From Amaricoccus macauensis_A (GTDB lineage Bacteria; Pseudomonadota; Alphaproteobacteria; Rhodobacterales; Rhodobacteraceae), in NCBI RefSeq assembly GCF_049800915.1, contig NZ_JBNAFY010000007.1, forward strand, positions 1 through 64,000: a DNA stretch of 64,000 nt, in the 5' to 3' direction. A program made the translations under genes and the position numbers. The notes below the pieces were generated by a model. It saw only the letters and a program-made list of their open reading frames with translations. It searched no databases and had not been told where the DNA came from. Each line of letters begins with the position of its first letter. The first letter of the stretch is position 1. Shown here piece after piece: positions 63,273-64,000 of this stretch.

Positions 63273-64000
63273 TCACCCCCCGATGAAATCCGCCCGGCGC
63301 TCCAGCAAGGCCGCGGACAGGTAATCGACGAAGAGTCGCACCCGCCGGACCCGCCGGAGATCCTCCCGGTAGAGCACCCAGGTCGAGCGCCGCTCGTCGA
63401 GCACCGTGCCCGGCACGCGCTGCAACTCGGGGAAGCGCGCCTCGACCCAGGCCGCAAGCACCGTGAGCCCGGCGCCTGCGCGCGCAAGGTGCAGATGCAT
63501 CCCGGGATCGGGAATGGTGTGACGGATGCGTGCCTCCGGAAAGGGCGAGGCGCGGATGATCTCCAGAAGTTCCGGCACCTCCCCGTAGCCGATCCACTCC
63601 AGCCCCTGCCCCTTCGGCCCGGCACGCGGCAGCGCGCGGTCGAGATAGCTGCGCGCGGCGAAGATCCCGATGGAAAGCGGGAAGAGCTTGCGCCCGACGG
63701 CCTCGTCATCGACCGCCAGCACATGGCGGATGGAGACATCGGTTTCGTGCCTGCGAATGGAATCGATGCCGTAGGAAAGCTGAAGCTCGATCTCGATCTC
63801 CGGGTAGAGGGCGGAAAACTCCGCAAGCACCGGTGCAAGCAGATAATGCGCGGTCACCGGGTCCGCCGAGAGCCGGATGCGCCCGCTCGCCTCGCGATCG
63901 AGACCCTGCACCGCATTGAAGCCCTTGAGCAGTGCCGCTTCGGCCTCAAGCGCCTGCGGCAGGAGTGTCCGCCCCGCCGCCGTCAGGTGCAGGCCATCGG
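63273..64000 (-). CDS. LysR-family transcriptional regulator, partial
   Basis: The frame stays open to the right edge. The visible part starts at the end of the winged helix (DGLHLTAAGRTLLPQA, the LysR wing and linker helix) and covers the complete effector-binding domain (SGRIRLSADP, YPEIEIELQLSYG, the ETDVSIR segment, GAGLTVLAAWVE). Only the N-terminal DNA-binding part lies outside. VSIRH and TDVSI suggest the common LysR type with an aromatic or small-acid effector, but no target is visible in this window. Confidence 0.88.
   Translation of the reverse strand, partial: DGLHLTAAGRTLLPQALEAEAALLKGFNAVQGLDREASGRIRLSADPVTAHYLLAPVLAEFSALYPEIEIELQLSYGIDSIRRHETDVSIRHVLAVDDEAVGRKLFPLSIGIFAARSYLDRALPRAGPKGQGLEWIGYGEVPELLEIIRASPFPEARIRHTIPDPGMHLHLARAGAGLTVLAAWVEARFPELQRVPGTVLDERRSTWVLYREDLRRVRRVRLFVDYLSAALLERRADFIGG

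Overview
The window is chromosomal DNA of a GC-rich alphaproteobacterium. It most likely belongs to the Rhodobacteraceae (Roseobacter group). This is inferred from the compact division/cell-wall cluster ftsW-murG-murC-murB-ddl-ftsQ-ftsA-ftsZ, an adenosylcobalamin-dependent ribonucleotide reductase, DUF1489, DUF1127 and HlyU-family proteins, and the dnaG-rpoD pair. No rRNA, tRNA, CRISPR array or insertion sequence was recognised.

Layout. 1-3637: start of a large secreted adhesin on the minus strand, open at the left edge, with a two-partner-secretion N-terminus and 81-residue repeats; a divergent trypsin-like protease follows. 4.9-8.6 kb: a flavin hydroxylase, a quinone reductase-GST pair with a divergent HxlR regulator, and an unknown protein. 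8.8-18.8 kb: the division cluster, mostly coupled by ATGA overlaps, ended by a strong terminator. 19-22.7 kb: a soluble PAS chemoreceptor and small unknown genes. 22.8-33.5 kb: nrdJ, a SqrR/BigR-like ArsR regulator, a predicted outer-membrane protein, an L,D-transpeptidase lipoprotein, Lrp/LysE, dnaG, rpoD and a HlyU-family protein.

33.5-39.8 kb is a hexuronate catabolic locus: a GntR regulator and kdgK on one strand, uxaC-kduI-kduD-uxuB on the other. It feeds glucuronate and unsaturated-uronate products toward 2-keto-3-deoxygluconate, but uxuA, the aldolase and a transporter are not in the window. 40-47.7 kb is an iron/siderophore uptake block: exbB-tonB without exbD, a four-gene FecCD-type ABC importer, DUF2218 and a TonB-dependent receptor.

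50.4-56.4 kb is the most interesting region. A sigma-54 activator of the AcoR type lies upstream of a three-gene oxidoreductase operon (SDR, zinc-type ADH lacking the structural-zinc cysteines, and a flavin monooxygenase with a SnoaL-like N-terminus). The operon has a textbook -24/-12 promoter and repeated upstream sites, so it looks like an inducible catabolic module for a ketone, diol or secondary alcohol whose substrate is unknown. 56.7-58.2 kb holds an unrecognised multi-pass membrane protein with a compositionally odd Ala/Val/Phe-rich core. 58.3-63 kb is the N-acetylglutaminylglutamine amide osmolyte operon (asnO, GNAT/ATP-grasp synthetase, M42 peptidase), with a helically phased TATGG array upstream. 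A LysR regulator runs off the right edge.
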